NCBI GenBank assembly: GCA_019694135.1
Contig: JAIBCM010000002.1
Span: 148,143-212,142, forward strand
Origin: Verrucomicrobiia bacterium
GTDB lineage: Bacteria; Verrucomicrobiota; Verrucomicrobiia; JADLBR01; JAIBCM01
Length of the DNA stretch: 64,000 bases
Direction: 5' to 3'
Numbering within the stretch: position 1 is the first letter of the stretch; each line of letters opens with the position of its first letter. Shown one piece after another: positions 9,301 through 17,438 of the stretch. Both the position numbers and the translations under genes were made by a program. Under the pieces are notes generated by a model that did no database searches, was not told the origin of the DNA, and saw nothing but the letters and a program-made list of their open reading frames with translations.

Positions 9301-10784
9301 AGAATCATAAAGAAGCATTACAAGAAGCCAAAGCAGGCTATGAAGCCGCCAAAGCAGAATATGAAAAAGCTCAGAAAGCTGTATTTCCAGAAGGAACTGA
9401 TAGCAATGCATCCCAATGGTATATTAATCTAGTTACCGAAGAGCAAAGGAAAGCTTTACAGCAAGCGACTTCACACTTGTATGAAGTTGAGGGATCGGTG
9501 GAAGCCCAGTTTCAAACCATGAAAAAAGCCCGTGAAGAAGCTCGGGCAGAGGCGGCTCAGCGAGCAGAGACTGCAGATCATCTTCTGGTGGCTCGACATG
9601 CCAACCGGAATCTGCATGAAGCGAAAGAAGGGTTAAAAGCGATTCCTACCACGGCTCGAGAATTATTAGTGCGTCAAAGAGCCAATGAGAAAGACTTGGA
9701 GGCAGCAAGGGCTTCGGTAGAATTGGCCGAGTCAGGAGAACAGGCTTTGAGAGTCATGAGAACCTCTTCTTCAAGCTTTTTTGAAGGAACGAGTCCAGAA
9801 GAGGTAGCGTCTCTGGAAGCAGCAAATAAAGAGCAACTGGAACTTGCTAGAGCTGAATTAGCCAGAGCTGAAGCAGAAGCCAAGGCTATCGCAGAAGCGC
9901 ATGCGAAACTCGCATCCGATGGGAAAAATTTAGAAGAACTTGCAGCAGGAGAAGAAGTTCAAAGTCGGGTTCAGGAAGCGAGATTGGTGGGGGCGCAAAT
10001 TGCGGCGAATCAAACAGAGCATGATTACGTTCAGGAACGAGTTAGACTTCAACGTGAAGATCCGGAGACAGGCATTGGAGATTGGGCCCAAGAAATTCTT
10101 GTTAAAAGAGCAGAGAGAGAAGCCAAAAGAGCAAATAGGTTGGAAAAAGCAGCGAAGGGTATCGTTGAACCCATCAGCGATGAGGAGAAGGAGCTTGGTT
10201 TTGGTTATGATCCGAAGAGTGGAAACTTTACGGACTTTGAAGGCCCCTTTATCATGAGGACAACGAACCACTTGGCAGCAAAATATGGTCCTGAAGGAGC
10301 TAATTTAGCAGATCCCAGATTCTTAGTTTGGTTTGTTGAAAACTACGATAAATTACCTGCAGTACAACAAGCTATGTTCGATGAGATTCTACCTCCAGAA
10401 TTGAAGGAATTTGCTTTGGTTACGTATGATTTTTATAAGGCGAATGAAATTAGAGACGAGATGGAACTGGATCGATCGCTTTCAAGAGATATGTATGGAC
10501 CAGAGATAGTGATACCTGATCAACAAACGCCCGAGCCGCAGAAGAAGCCAGAAGCTGAGAAAGCTAACGATAAGTTAGTGGATAACAACAAACCATCCCC
10601 CAAAAAAGATGTTTGGACAAAAATTGAAGAACAACAATCTGTGAATTACACCCCCAACGTTTGGGAATCGCCTGATGTGAATTACTCAGGAGATGATGGC
10701 GCCTACGAAACGGCGATGAATATAGAAGAAAGCATGAACCAAAACTGTTCTTCAGCTCCCCAGATGCCTGCTCCCAAATGTTAA
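6306..10784 (+). CDS. Giant coiled-coil repeat protein 1 (1492 aa), unknown function
   Basis: Not recognised as any named family. The N-terminus is strongly basic (Lys-rich over about 40 residues) with no signal peptide. Residues about 200-950 are Ala/Glu/Arg/Lys-rich helix and appear to hold seven tandem units of 100-135 residues (starts near 204, 338, 447, 552, 651, 766, 868). Each unit is a long helix pair, a Gly turn, a segment with a conserved Trp or His (HWRRE, HDRWQ, HQRWQ) and a closing 'AL..A' helix. A single hydrophobic stretch, IATGVIAAATVAVMG, sits near 949-963, followed by more coiled coil. The last 46 residues carry NYTPNV, YETAM and EE and end in AP-K-C, which is shared with the neighbour at 10932. 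There is no enzyme motif. A structural or scaffold role is inference only. Many reverse-frame ORFs over it are artefacts of its Ala/Glu codon bias. Confidence 0.85.
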   Translation: MAKGKKVAKKVIDELLEGAIKGAKKGSKKAKVPRHTGKVEIDVTGRGSFREFDFEDAVKVLKAKDFAENREAAAEAAEEAAQRMGARAEEAASVLKGDRAEAKRLRAEAEAATGTDASAKAKLAEAAEAKAKLSQDKFQTLDDEAARTKALALRRRNEADQAADHLTTIEGQTGSVERQRAIDAAIEQAEARTAQIVREERADTIISNLDRYAAEYQQAMRDKAQATANIKEAEKVLAQARLNLERPGANREIATAEIQAAEKALEEARAAWEKATKIYLQKNGVKNNWRKNAREFLAEEDEAATLEPRQVDAVRRALERADEAGQVVAAQKPGKDAPYIINRLETFAAELDQAGVLLQRARVAKKEADEALEAARATGEGVETAQTKADLADAEFKRLEVTYNGKLGRVTHWRREAQSLIARTDDVAERELLENAISQSVPTVSLPDRVMEAAAEHNQVYVRLAKAQENWRNTVRETRASDDPKIVAATQELKEAKAALKDSNQRVNAMNQRIVRVLGDHRLPVGDRTALESASTAIKAVNDEHEALYTLDNIAEYGIKRETNLRARDEAAQALKTAEKRFAKGEGTQAEVHAAQVTLARAEAQYQRSRISHDRWQNNYDHLLSPEERVATKVNEKAIRVASRLETALEERGPLIARKDEAFAAMKTAEARAKQLELAGDTVHLSGAQAEAQAAAQAFRRAELDLHRNYIIISNSEGYAQALVRDPDKVLDSSNRQKLEAALARINVGDRKPTDQADCLRAVAEVRDLDYEAVSKAQKGMREAREYLAEARRMGDDIEGAEAEFEKAAAQLAEAEDNLRSSTLSIGERANHLSQLLEREDLPEPDRRAIQEALDEAERLKAAREPEFIRGNLAEKAEQSKEAYEALVKARQIRDQAQREVDAVVDSGNEEAKRNAAAKLAEALDDCDRAQKYYDAKKMAHQRWQQKAIATGVIAAATVAVMGETAAAEVSELPKGLGQETEADKKAWEEAQLRAFVRENHKEALQEAKAGYEAAKAEYEKAQKAVFPEGTDSNASQWYINLVTEEQRKALQQATSHLYEVEGSVEAQFQTMKKAREEARAEAAQRAETADHLLVARHANRNLHEAKEGLKAIPTTARELLVRQRANEKDLEAARASVELAESGEQALRVMRTSSSSFFEGTSPEEVASLEAANKEQLELARAELARAEAEAKAIAEAHAKLASDGKNLEELAAGEEVQSRVQEARLVGAQIAANQTEHDYVQERVRLQREDPETGIGDWAQEILVKRAEREAKRANRLEKAAKGIVEPISDEEKELGFGYDPKSGNFTDFEGPFIMRTTNHLAAKYGPEGANLADPRFLVWFVENYDKLPAVQQAMFDEILPPELKEFALVTYDFYKANEIRDEMELDRSLSRDMYGPEIVIPDQQTPEPQKKPEAEKANDKLVDNNKPSPKKDVWTKIEEQQSVNYTPNVWESPDVNYSGDDGAYETAMNIEESMNQNCSSAPQMPAPKC

Positions 10785-10854
10785 TTATTATTCGCCACAA
10801 GTAGGATTTTAATTTGTTTCACACACCTAAATTACTCCTTACTAGCTAAGCCAT

Positions 10855-10883
10855 TTGACAGTCCTGCCTTCCAATGTTTTATT
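10855..10883 (+). promoter_or_regulatory. Putative sigma70 promoter of the 1117-aa coiled-coil gene
   Basis: -35 TTGACA at 10855-10860, 17-bp spacer, -10 TTTATT at 10878-10883, followed by an AT-only leader of about 48 bp without a Shine-Dalgarno sequence. Identical boxes and spacing are found before 31599. Confidence 0.55.
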
Positions 10884-10931
10884 GATGTTTTAATAATAAT
10901 AAATAATATATTTCATAATTAAGTATTTTTT

Positions 10932-13900
10932 ATGGCAGGAAAGGGTAAAGTAAAAAAAGGAGGGAGGATAGATAACGGTTCTGTAAGTCGAATTGATCTT
11001 CGTGCTCGCCTAACAGCCCCTGGAATGTCTCCTTCACCTAGATTGGATAGTGCAGCGAGAGATTTAACAATTCAAAGATTTGAAACCGGTCTAAGGATTG
11101 CTGTAGATCGCGCTAAAGAAGCAGCAAAAGCACTCAAGGAATCTGCTGTTGGGACTAGGAGTCACCACGATTCACAATTTAGTAATTTGCCCTCTGCTAT
11201 TGAGAATTATCACCGAATTCGATCAAGAGTGGAACAATGGCGTTCCGAAAATTTTGCCCAATTATCACCACAACAGCAGAGTGATATCGAGCGTGTTTTG
11301 CGTGATGCAGATAGTACTCTCAGAGCACAAGCTTTAGTTGCGGGAAGATCTCATACGCCTATTTCTCCCCCTGTTCCTGCAGAAACTGAAGTAATAAAAG
11401 AAAGAAAAAAAGAAGGTGAGAAAGAAGGAAGGAAGGGGAGAAAAGCTTTAGAATTTTCGGGAGAATCAAAAGACTTGGCGTCTACGGCTTTAAAAGAAGA
11501 AGGCATTGACGATATTGATCTTGAGGAGGCTTTAGCAAGGCGTAGAGATACTTATTTGGCTTTGCAACAAGCGATAGAGTCAGGAGACCGCGCATCGAAA
11601 CGCTTGGCTAGAGCAAAAGATAATGTTGCTAGAGAAACTCTTTTAGATAGAGCCAAATCAAGAGGTGTATCATCCTCAGTCGTAGCAGCTTGGGAAACAA
11701 TAAAAAAGGATATCAAGGCTAATAAAACTAAAAAAGAAACCCTTCAAGAAAAACCTCTTAAAGAGGTCAAGAATTATGAAGAAACGCCAGGCTTTGAAGG
11801 AGCGAAAACTTATCTTGAACAACATGATATTCAAGACCCAGAGGTCATCGCTGCTTTTGCTAATGTGCAAACTAAATATAAAGCCCATTTAGACAGTGGA
11901 AATCCCAGCTTAGGTACTGCTAAAACTTATCAAAGTTATACTAATGCACAAAGAAGATATCGAGAAACTTGCCAAAAAAAAGGGATTGATTACGAGACAG
12001 TAGGAGAGCCTGCTTTGGCAAAATGGAGAGATAGCTCTGTTAATAAACATTTAGAGCTTGAGACTCGACGAGATGAGTTTGTTGTAGAGATAAGTGAGCT
12101 TGAAGCTGTGGGGATTAGAGATGATTTAGTTTTGGCAAAGGCTTTTAAGGATCGTAAAGAAGCTTATTTGGCTTTGAAGGAAGCACAAAGAGAAGGGCAG
12201 GAAGATAACATTACTCACGCCAAGGAAAATTATGAACGAAAACAAGCAGCCTTTGAGTATCGGGCGAAGACTCATGATAAAGGCGTTGCGGAACAAGCTT
12301 GGGAATCTTATAAAGATAGTGGTGCTGGAAGGGTTGTTAGATATAACATAGGCGAGGATGCTCTAAGGCGGTCGGGTGAATTATTAAGACAGCATGGCAT
12401 AGATAATGATGCGCTTCGTCCTCATCTTGCCAGATTGATGGAGGCTTACCAAGCCCGACAACAGGCGGGAGGTGGTGTTTCAAGAGCTACAATACCGGCT
12501 GATATCGATGCTGAGTTTAATGCTGCAAGGGCAAACTTCAGAAAGAATTGCCGAGAAGCAGGTATAGAAAGTGAGACAAGATCTGCAATTTTACGTGATG
12601 CTAAAGCCGAAGTGAATGCTAGACCGTTAAATGTTGGTGGAGTTGGAAGAATTTTTGAGGTTGGTGCAGCAGTAGGAGCGGTTCTGTTACTTGATGAAGC
12701 AGAATCCAAAGCTGCGGAGTCTAAACCTGATTTTGAGAGTCAAGCAATGCATGCGATTGCGACGACTGTTGGTCTTAAAGCAGGAGACGAAGATTTAGTG
12801 GGAGCGTTGGCAAGACTCAAGAAAACTTCAGACAAGTTGGGTGAAGCACGCTTAGCTTATAAGCAAGTGCAAGGATTGTGGGGCAAAGGGGTTCTTGAAG
12901 GAGAAAATGCAAAGGCTTACGCTACTGAACAAAGCGCAGTGACAGAAGCGCAAGAGCAATATCGTGAAGCGCGCAATCATTTTAATGAAGTGTGCAAAAG
13001 TAAAGGCATTAACGGATTACAAGGCGAAATCATATGGGATCGGATGCAGGGGAAGTATTACACGCAAGAAGAGATGGCCTTGGCTAAAATGGCTAGAGAT
13101 AAGGCATGGACACAATGGCAAGAAGCCGCAGCGGCAGTGCCAGAAGCAATCAAGGCAGCAGGAAAAACAAAAGAAGACCCCAATGCGACTGGGGAACAAA
13201 AAGCTCAAGCAGAACAAGCGGTAAGAGCCGCTGTGGCTGAGGTTGCAAAAAAAACAAAGACCTATTGGGTGATTAATAGTCGCTATGAGCGGATGGCTGG
13301 AGTGATGAAAGTTTCCCTGCCATCGGCCAAATTGGCGGAAGAAACAAGAGCTGAGCAGCGATCTCGAGTAAAAGGAGATCAAGCCGAGCCAAGCGCTCAA
13401 GCAGTGGCGCAATATGCCGCTGCTCAAGCGCGAGAGGCTAAAGAAGAATTAGCAGCCGCAAAAGTGGTAGCATCTTTCATGCCTGATGTGGCTGCACAGG
13501 TGGCGGTAGTAGCTCTGGCTGAGAGCAGAGTGAAAGAGGCAGAAGCATTAAAACAAGAGGCCAGAGACGCTTGGGTGAAAGAACAAGTCAATAAAGAGTT
13601 TGAAAAAACGCTGGCCCAGCTTCCCGCTGAAGAAGCGGCGAGAATAAGAGAATCGCAAGAATATCTGGCTGGGGTTGAAGCTGCTGCTGAGGCGGCTGCG
13701 GAATATAGGCAAGAAATTTGGGCAGGAATGATCGAAGATGGAGGTTCAACTGATGTTATAGGTGCGTCTTTATTTACCTCACTCGATGCTAGTGGCATGG
13801 TGGATGATTTTCAGGATAAGCTAGAAACACCGGAGCGTGTTGTGGCTGTGGTGAATCATTTGAAGGTGGCCGCACATCGATATCCTGCTAAATCAGTAGA

Positions 13901-14285
13901 GAAACGTATTGAACAAGCAGAGGCCGATGGCCAACGGGCTGCTGAGAGTCGTTTTGGAATCGAAGGTGAAGTTCGAGACGATATTGAAATAGCAGAAATG
14001 GCTACAGGACGATATCCGGGTAGGGAAGGTGTAGTAATTCCTTATCAAACTGAAGCGTCAGACTTGCCTGCAGACAATCGAGTGGCTGGAGGCAAAAAAG
14101 AGTTAGGCAAATCAAAGAACCGAGAAACAGTCTGGGCAGCAGCAGCAGGAGAAAATTACACGCCCGATGTTTCGATGTCTCCGAATATGGATGTTTGTCA
14201 AGAGGGTGGAGAATATGAAACCGCAATGAGTGTGGAGGAACAGGTTTCTGAGCCTGTATTTCTAGCTCAGGCTCCAACTTGTTAA
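10932..14285 (+). CDS. Giant coiled-coil repeat protein 2 (1117 aa), paralogue of protein 1 by its tail
   Basis: Not recognised as a named family. The N-terminus is basic (Lys/Gly) without signal peptide. There are five tandem helical repeats near residues 186-258, 293-366, 389-462, 482-556 and 606-704. Each runs 'Gly-Ile-x-Asp ... AY.AL ... Gly ... YR..C...GI ... W'. A hydrophobic segment, FEVGAAVGAVLLL (about 575-587), lies between repeats four and five. Ala/Glu-rich coils follow. The last 43 residues contain NYTPDV, SP, G-x-YETAM, EE and a final AP-T-C that align with the tail of the upstream giant. Cysteines inside the repeats (RETCQ, RKNCR, NEVCK) recur at the same place. Its own promoter (10855-10883) means it need not be cotranscribed with giant 1. 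The shared architecture suggests the pair work together, which is inference. Confidence 0.85.
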   Translation: MAGKGKVKKGGRIDNGSVSRIDLRARLTAPGMSPSPRLDSAARDLTIQRFETGLRIAVDRAKEAAKALKESAVGTRSHHDSQFSNLPSAIENYHRIRSRVEQWRSENFAQLSPQQQSDIERVLRDADSTLRAQALVAGRSHTPISPPVPAETEVIKERKKEGEKEGRKGRKALEFSGESKDLASTALKEEGIDDIDLEEALARRRDTYLALQQAIESGDRASKRLARAKDNVARETLLDRAKSRGVSSSVVAAWETIKKDIKANKTKKETLQEKPLKEVKNYEETPGFEGAKTYLEQHDIQDPEVIAAFANVQTKYKAHLDSGNPSLGTAKTYQSYTNAQRRYRETCQKKGIDYETVGEPALAKWRDSSVNKHLELETRRDEFVVEISELEAVGIRDDLVLAKAFKDRKEAYLALKEAQREGQEDNITHAKENYERKQAAFEYRAKTHDKGVAEQAWESYKDSGAGRVVRYNIGEDALRRSGELLRQHGIDNDALRPHLARLMEAYQARQQAGGGVSRATIPADIDAEFNAARANFRKNCREAGIESETRSAILRDAKAEVNARPLNVGGVGRIFEVGAAVGAVLLLDEAESKAAESKPDFESQAMHAIATTVGLKAGDEDLVGALARLKKTSDKLGEARLAYKQVQGLWGKGVLEGENAKAYATEQSAVTEAQEQYREARNHFNEVCKSKGINGLQGEIIWDRMQGKYYTQEEMALAKMARDKAWTQWQEAAAAVPEAIKAAGKTKEDPNATGEQKAQAEQAVRAAVAEVAKKTKTYWVINSRYERMAGVMKVSLPSAKLAEETRAEQRSRVKGDQAEPSAQAVAQYAAAQAREAKEELAAAKVVASFMPDVAAQVAVVALAESRVKEAEALKQEARDAWVKEQVNKEFEKTLAQLPAEEAARIRESQEYLAGVEAAAEAAAEYRQEIWAGMIEDGGSTDVIGASLFTSLDASGMVDDFQDKLETPERVVAVVNHLKVAAHRYPAKSVEKRIEQAEADGQRAAESRFGIEGEVRDDIEIAEMATGRYPGREGVVIPYQTEASDLPADNRVAGGKKELGKSKNRETVWAAAAGENYTPDVSMSPNMDVCQEGGEYETAMSVEEQVSEPVFLAQAPTC

Positions 14286-14316
14286 GATTTTTATCGACTG
14301 ATTTGTCATTTGAGGG

Positions 14317-14390
14317 ACGCGAAAACAGGCTAAATTTCAGAATTTTACAAAAAATTTACAGGCTGACTCTTTACTTTCGCGTTTTTTCGG
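14317..14390 (+). terminator. Possible long-loop terminator after giant gene 2
   Basis: Perfect 8-bp inverted repeat ACGCGAAA (14317-14324) and TTTCGCGT (14375-14382), followed at once by a T run. The loop is long (50 nt) and contains the direct repeat ACAGGCT twice, so termination is plausible but weakly supported. Confidence 0.3.
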
Positions 14391-14408
14391 TTTTATTGAT
14401 CAACTTTT

Positions 14409-15488
14409 ATGAAACGTATTCTGATGTTAGTGATGGTTAGCCAACTAAGTTGGTTAAGTGAATTGAAGGCCGGGCCTGTAGAAATTACCGGAGTGCCTTT
14501 TACCTATACCCAAGATTTTTCGTCGCTGGGTTTGAATAATGTAAACTGGGATAATGATTCGACGATTCCTGGGTGGTTTATTAAGAGGTCGAATGTGGTT
14601 TTGGATGAATCTTTTACTTTGTATGCCAGTGATGGGTCGATTATCCAGCCAGCTAGTCAGCTTTATCATTTTGGCAATAGTGCGGATCGGGCTTTAGGCG
14701 CTTTTGGTAGTGATAGCTTTTATTATGGTGTAGTTTTCACCAATAAAACTGCGCGCCTGATTAATAAAATCACGATTCAATATGATGGTGAACAATGGCG
14801 CAAGAGTGGCGATAGTGTGAAAAGTGATGTGAAACTTCTGTATCGAATTGATGGAGATTCGTTTAAAGCTGATTTTACAGGTTGGACTGGTGTCAGTAAT
14901 GGAACTTTTACTGCAGTTAATACTGGGCCCGTTGGCCCTCTTAACGGTAATGATCCGGCGAATCGAACGACTTTAGTTTCTGTGATTTCGGATGTGGTTG
15001 TAGCACCCGGTCAGGTGTTGTGGGTAGGGTGGTTGGATAAGGATGATTTTGGTGTCGATCAAGGGCTTGCGATTGACAATGTTTCGGTAACTTTTGAAGA
15101 AGAGACAACGGGATTTGCTTTGGAGTTAGCAAAACCGAACCCTGAGAAAAAGAAGAGATTTCGAGGAAAAAAAGGGTTTAAAGTTAAAGGCAAAATTCGT
15201 TCAGATTTGATTATTGAGCGAGTGGAATATGCTGTGGCAAAACCGGATGTGGATAATTTGTTGTTGGCCTTTACTACAGCGAAACTAAAAGTCTTAACCA
15301 AAGGTCGTTTATTTAAGAAGGGTTATGCAGCGAAGTTTAAGACAGCGAGGAAAGATAATTTTGCGGGTCGCGGAACTCCGAAAGGCACAACTTCGGTAAC
15401 TTTGGTGACAAAAATTACGGCCAAAACAACCAATGGTGAGCCGCGAATGATATTGGTTCCGACTCTTATTAACACACAAGTGAAATAA
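14409..15488 (+). CDS. Secreted protein, unknown function (359 aa)
   Basis: Begins with a signal peptide (KRILMLVMVSQLSWLSELKAG). The exported part starts with a beta-rich domain (about residues 25-235) bearing YTQDFSSLG, IPGWF, DRALGAFGS and a closing LAIDNVSVTFEE. That layout is common in PVC proteins with concanavalin-like or PEP-CTERM-associated domains. The C-terminal 120 residues are very Lys/Arg-rich (KKKRFRGKKGFKVKGKI) and beta-like. There is no PEP-CTERM or other sorting signal, so it is probably periplasmic or released. It is a single gene, closed by a strong terminator at 15520. Confidence 0.7.
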   Translation: MKRILMLVMVSQLSWLSELKAGPVEITGVPFTYTQDFSSLGLNNVNWDNDSTIPGWFIKRSNVVLDESFTLYASDGSIIQPASQLYHFGNSADRALGAFGSDSFYYGVVFTNKTARLINKITIQYDGEQWRKSGDSVKSDVKLLYRIDGDSFKADFTGWTGVSNGTFTAVNTGPVGPLNGNDPANRTTLVSVISDVVVAPGQVLWVGWLDKDDFGVDQGLAIDNVSVTFEEETTGFALELAKPNPEKKKRFRGKKGFKVKGKIRSDLIIERVEYAVAKPDVDNLLLAFTTAKLKVLTKGRLFKKGYAAKFKTARKDNFAGRGTPKGTTSVTLVTKITAKTTNGEPRMILVPTLINTQVK

Positions 15489-15519
15489 GTAGTTTTGTTA
15501 GGGTAAAATATAGGGTATG

Positions 15520-15550
15520 AGGCGGCATCGTTTTCGATGTCGCCTTTTTT
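15520..15550 (+). terminator. Rho-independent terminator
   Basis: Stem AGGCGGCATCG / CGATGTCGCCT (11 bp with one G-U pair), TTTT loop, then six Ts. It lies 31 bp after the stop of the secreted protein gene. Confidence 0.9.
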
Positions 15551-15602
15551 GTTGTTGATAAGGATTGTTTGCTTGGATCAGGATTTTTATTAAATTCGAG
15601 AC

Positions 15603-16280
15603 ATGAAAAAAATTGTCATTTCAGGAGTCACTCGAGGGTTGGGATTGGCGATGGCAGAAGCTTTTATTGCGTTGGGTCATCAAGTGGCGGGTTGTGGACG
15701 GACGAAGACTAAGATTAAGGAATTACAAAATCGATTTGCTGCACCTCATTTTTTTCAAGCTATCGATGTGTCAAGGGATGTGGAAGCGAAACAGTTTAGT
15801 GAAAAAGTGTTAGAAGTGATGGGAACACCCGACTTGTTGATCAATAATGCAGCGATTACGGTGACAATAAAGCGATTGTGGGAATTTACAGCAAAAGAGT
15901 TTGATTCGGTAATGGATGTGAATGTGAAAGGTGTGACAAATCTGGTTCGTCATTTGCTCCCAGCGATGGTGGCTCAGAAAAAAGGGGTGGTTGTGAATTT
16001 TAGTTCGGGTTGGGGGCGTTCGGTGGATGCGGGTGTGGCTCCTTATTGTGCGAGCAAATGGGCGATTGAAGGATTGAGCAAGGCGTTAGCTTTGGAGTTG
16101 CCAGAGAGCATGGCGGCTGTGGCGTTGAATCCGGGGATTATTGACACCGACATGTTGCGTCAATGTTGGGGAGAGGAGGCGAGACATTATCCCAAAAGTG
16201 CAGAATGGGTTAAATCAGCGGTGCCTTTTATTTTGAAAATAGGTGCTAAAGATAATGGAGCTTCCTTGACGGTGCCTTAA
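15603..16280 (+). CDS. Short-chain dehydrogenase/reductase
   Basis: A 225-aa SDR. The cofactor loop is SGVTRGLGLAMA at the N-terminus, with NNAA in place of NNAG and the catalytic Ser (VNFSSGWG) plus YCASK. The C-terminal part has NPGIIDTDM. It is slightly shorter than the usual 250 residues, ending soon after the substrate loop. Substrate unknown. It starts 53 bp after the terminator at 15550 and lies 39 bp before the secreted-protein gene at 16320. It is not closely similar to the SDR at 4303, judged by the motifs. Confidence 0.82.
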   Translation: MKKIVISGVTRGLGLAMAEAFIALGHQVAGCGRTKTKIKELQNRFAAPHFFQAIDVSRDVEAKQFSEKVLEVMGTPDLLINNAAITVTIKRLWEFTAKEFDSVMDVNVKGVTNLVRHLLPAMVAQKKGVVVNFSSGWGRSVDAGVAPYCASKWAIEGLSKALALELPESMAAVALNPGIIDTDMLRQCWGEEARHYPKSAEWVKSAVPFILKIGAKDNGASLTVP

Positions 16281-16319
16281 AAAGCGATAAAAAGAAGCAT
16301 AAGAAAGGAAAATTAATCG

Positions 16320-17006
16320 ATGAAATTAACGCTACGTTTTTGTTTTGTTTCTTGTTGGATTTTAATCAACAGTTTTGCTTTTACAACGGTATCCTATGGG
16401 GCATTGGAACATATTATTTTTTTTCGTGCTAAGGTGACTCAGGTTGGAACGGAAATCGATCGCACGAAAAATGCGAATGGCACATTTGCGATAGGTGATG
16501 AGTTTCAAGGGCAGTTTTATTTCGCGGATTGCGCTGTGGATACCAATCCTTTTCCCGGAATTGGCGATTATCTTAATGCGCCGCTTCGTTGCGCTTTGGA
16601 CCTTTGGGATCCTACGATGTCTTTTTACAAGAGTTATCATTATCCGGTAAGCACCGGCATTATTCAGGAAGGGAATGGGATTTTAATTAAAAGTGCCGAA
16701 GAGGGTTTTAAGCATACCTATTCAGTAAATATTTATGCTTTGGAATACCCTTACGGTACGGTGAATGGATATTTTCCGATTAAATTTAATTTTCTCCTTT
16801 ATACGGAAATCGTGAATCAATTTTGGCCTAATGGAGATGGATTGCTATTGGTGGATGATTTCAATAATTTAAATTTGAATGATTTTATTAAAAAAGAGGT
16901 CACACTTACTTTTGAGAAAAATGGACAGTCGCAAACAGTCAAGGCAACGTTAACGGTCCTTATAGGTAAAGGGGTGCAATTTTTCCCTGATCAGGAATGT
17001 CAATAA
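16320..17006 (+). CDS. Secreted hypothetical protein (228 aa)
   Basis: Not recognised. The N-terminus is a clear signal peptide (about residues 1-28, hydrophobic core FCFVSCWILINSFAF, likely cleavage after SYGA). The mature part has about 200 residues, is aromatic-rich and beta-like. It has three cysteines: two in FADCAV and APLRCAL, and a last one in the C-terminal QECQ. The segment FAIGDEFQGQFYF resembles the opening of exported beta-sandwich proteins frequent in Verrucomicrobia and cyanobacteria, but no family can be named. It lies 39 bp behind the SDR and may share its transcript. Confidence 0.65.
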   Translation: MKLTLRFCFVSCWILINSFAFTTVSYGALEHIIFFRAKVTQVGTEIDRTKNANGTFAIGDEFQGQFYFADCAVDTNPFPGIGDYLNAPLRCALDLWDPTMSFYKSYHYPVSTGIIQEGNGILIKSAEEGFKHTYSVNIYALEYPYGTVNGYFPIKFNFLLYTEIVNQFWPNGDGLLLVDDFNNLNLNDFIKKEVTLTFEKNGQSQTVKATLTVLIGKGVQFFPDQECQ

Positions 17007-17114
17007 CAAGGGGCGGCATCGCTATTTTTACGAAATATTAAATAGATTGGACATATCATCAATTTAATCCTTGAAAAAACTAAAAAGCTTCGGCAAAAGG
17101 GAGGGCTATTATTT

Positions 17115-17378
17115 ATGGTTAAAGAACAAAAAGACAGACTCATTAAAGATTTTCAAGCTAAAGAGGGCGATACTGGCTCTTCGTCGGTTCAAATTGCTTT
17201 AATGACGCATCGTATTGAACAGATCACAAAACATTTACAAAAAAATAAAAAAGATTTCGCTTCACGCCGTGGGTTGCTTCGATTAGTGAGCCATCGACGC
17301 GGTTTGCTGGATTACATTTCTCGCAAAGACAAAGCAAATTATGAAAAACTGCTGGAGCGCTTAAAATTGCGTAAGTAG
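17115..17378 (+). CDS. rpsO: 30S ribosomal protein S15
   Basis: An 87-aa S15 of normal length that binds 16S rRNA and helps nucleate the 30S platform. The conserved blocks are DTGSSSVQIALMTHRI, HLQKNKKDFASRRGLLRLVSHRRGLLDY and the closing YEKLLERLKLRK. It lies directly upstream of pnp with a 146-bp spacer, the classical rpsO-pnp order. In Escherichia coli S15 also represses its own mRNA; whether that holds here cannot be read from the sequence. Confidence 0.98.
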   Translation: MVKEQKDRLIKDFQAKEGDTGSSSVQIALMTHRIEQITKHLQKNKKDFASRRGLLRLVSHRRGLLDYISRKDKANYEKLLERLKLRK

Positions 17379-17438
17379 GATCGACAGTTTTAGTTGTAAA
17401 AAAAAGTTAGTGAAAGTATCGACAAGTGAAGAATGAAA

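Noticed and set aside
6407..10271. Many reverse-strand ORFs over the first giant coiled-coil gene
   Set aside because: They follow from the Ala/Glu/Arg codon bias of the forward gene, have no start context, and translate to low-complexity Ser/Phe/Leu-rich products.
11149..14277. Reverse and alternate-frame ORFs over the second giant gene
   Set aside because: Same artefact; the forward frame has tandem repeats and a conserved tail, the others do not.
6306..14285. Prophage tape-measure protein or toxin for the giant genes
   Set aside because: No phage structural genes, holins or integrase around them, and no toxin domain or immunity gene; the neighbours are ordinary chromosomal genes.
14409..15488. 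PEP-CTERM sorted protein
   Set aside because: The N-terminal domain resembles those found with PEP-CTERM, but there is no VPEP motif or terminal membrane helix.
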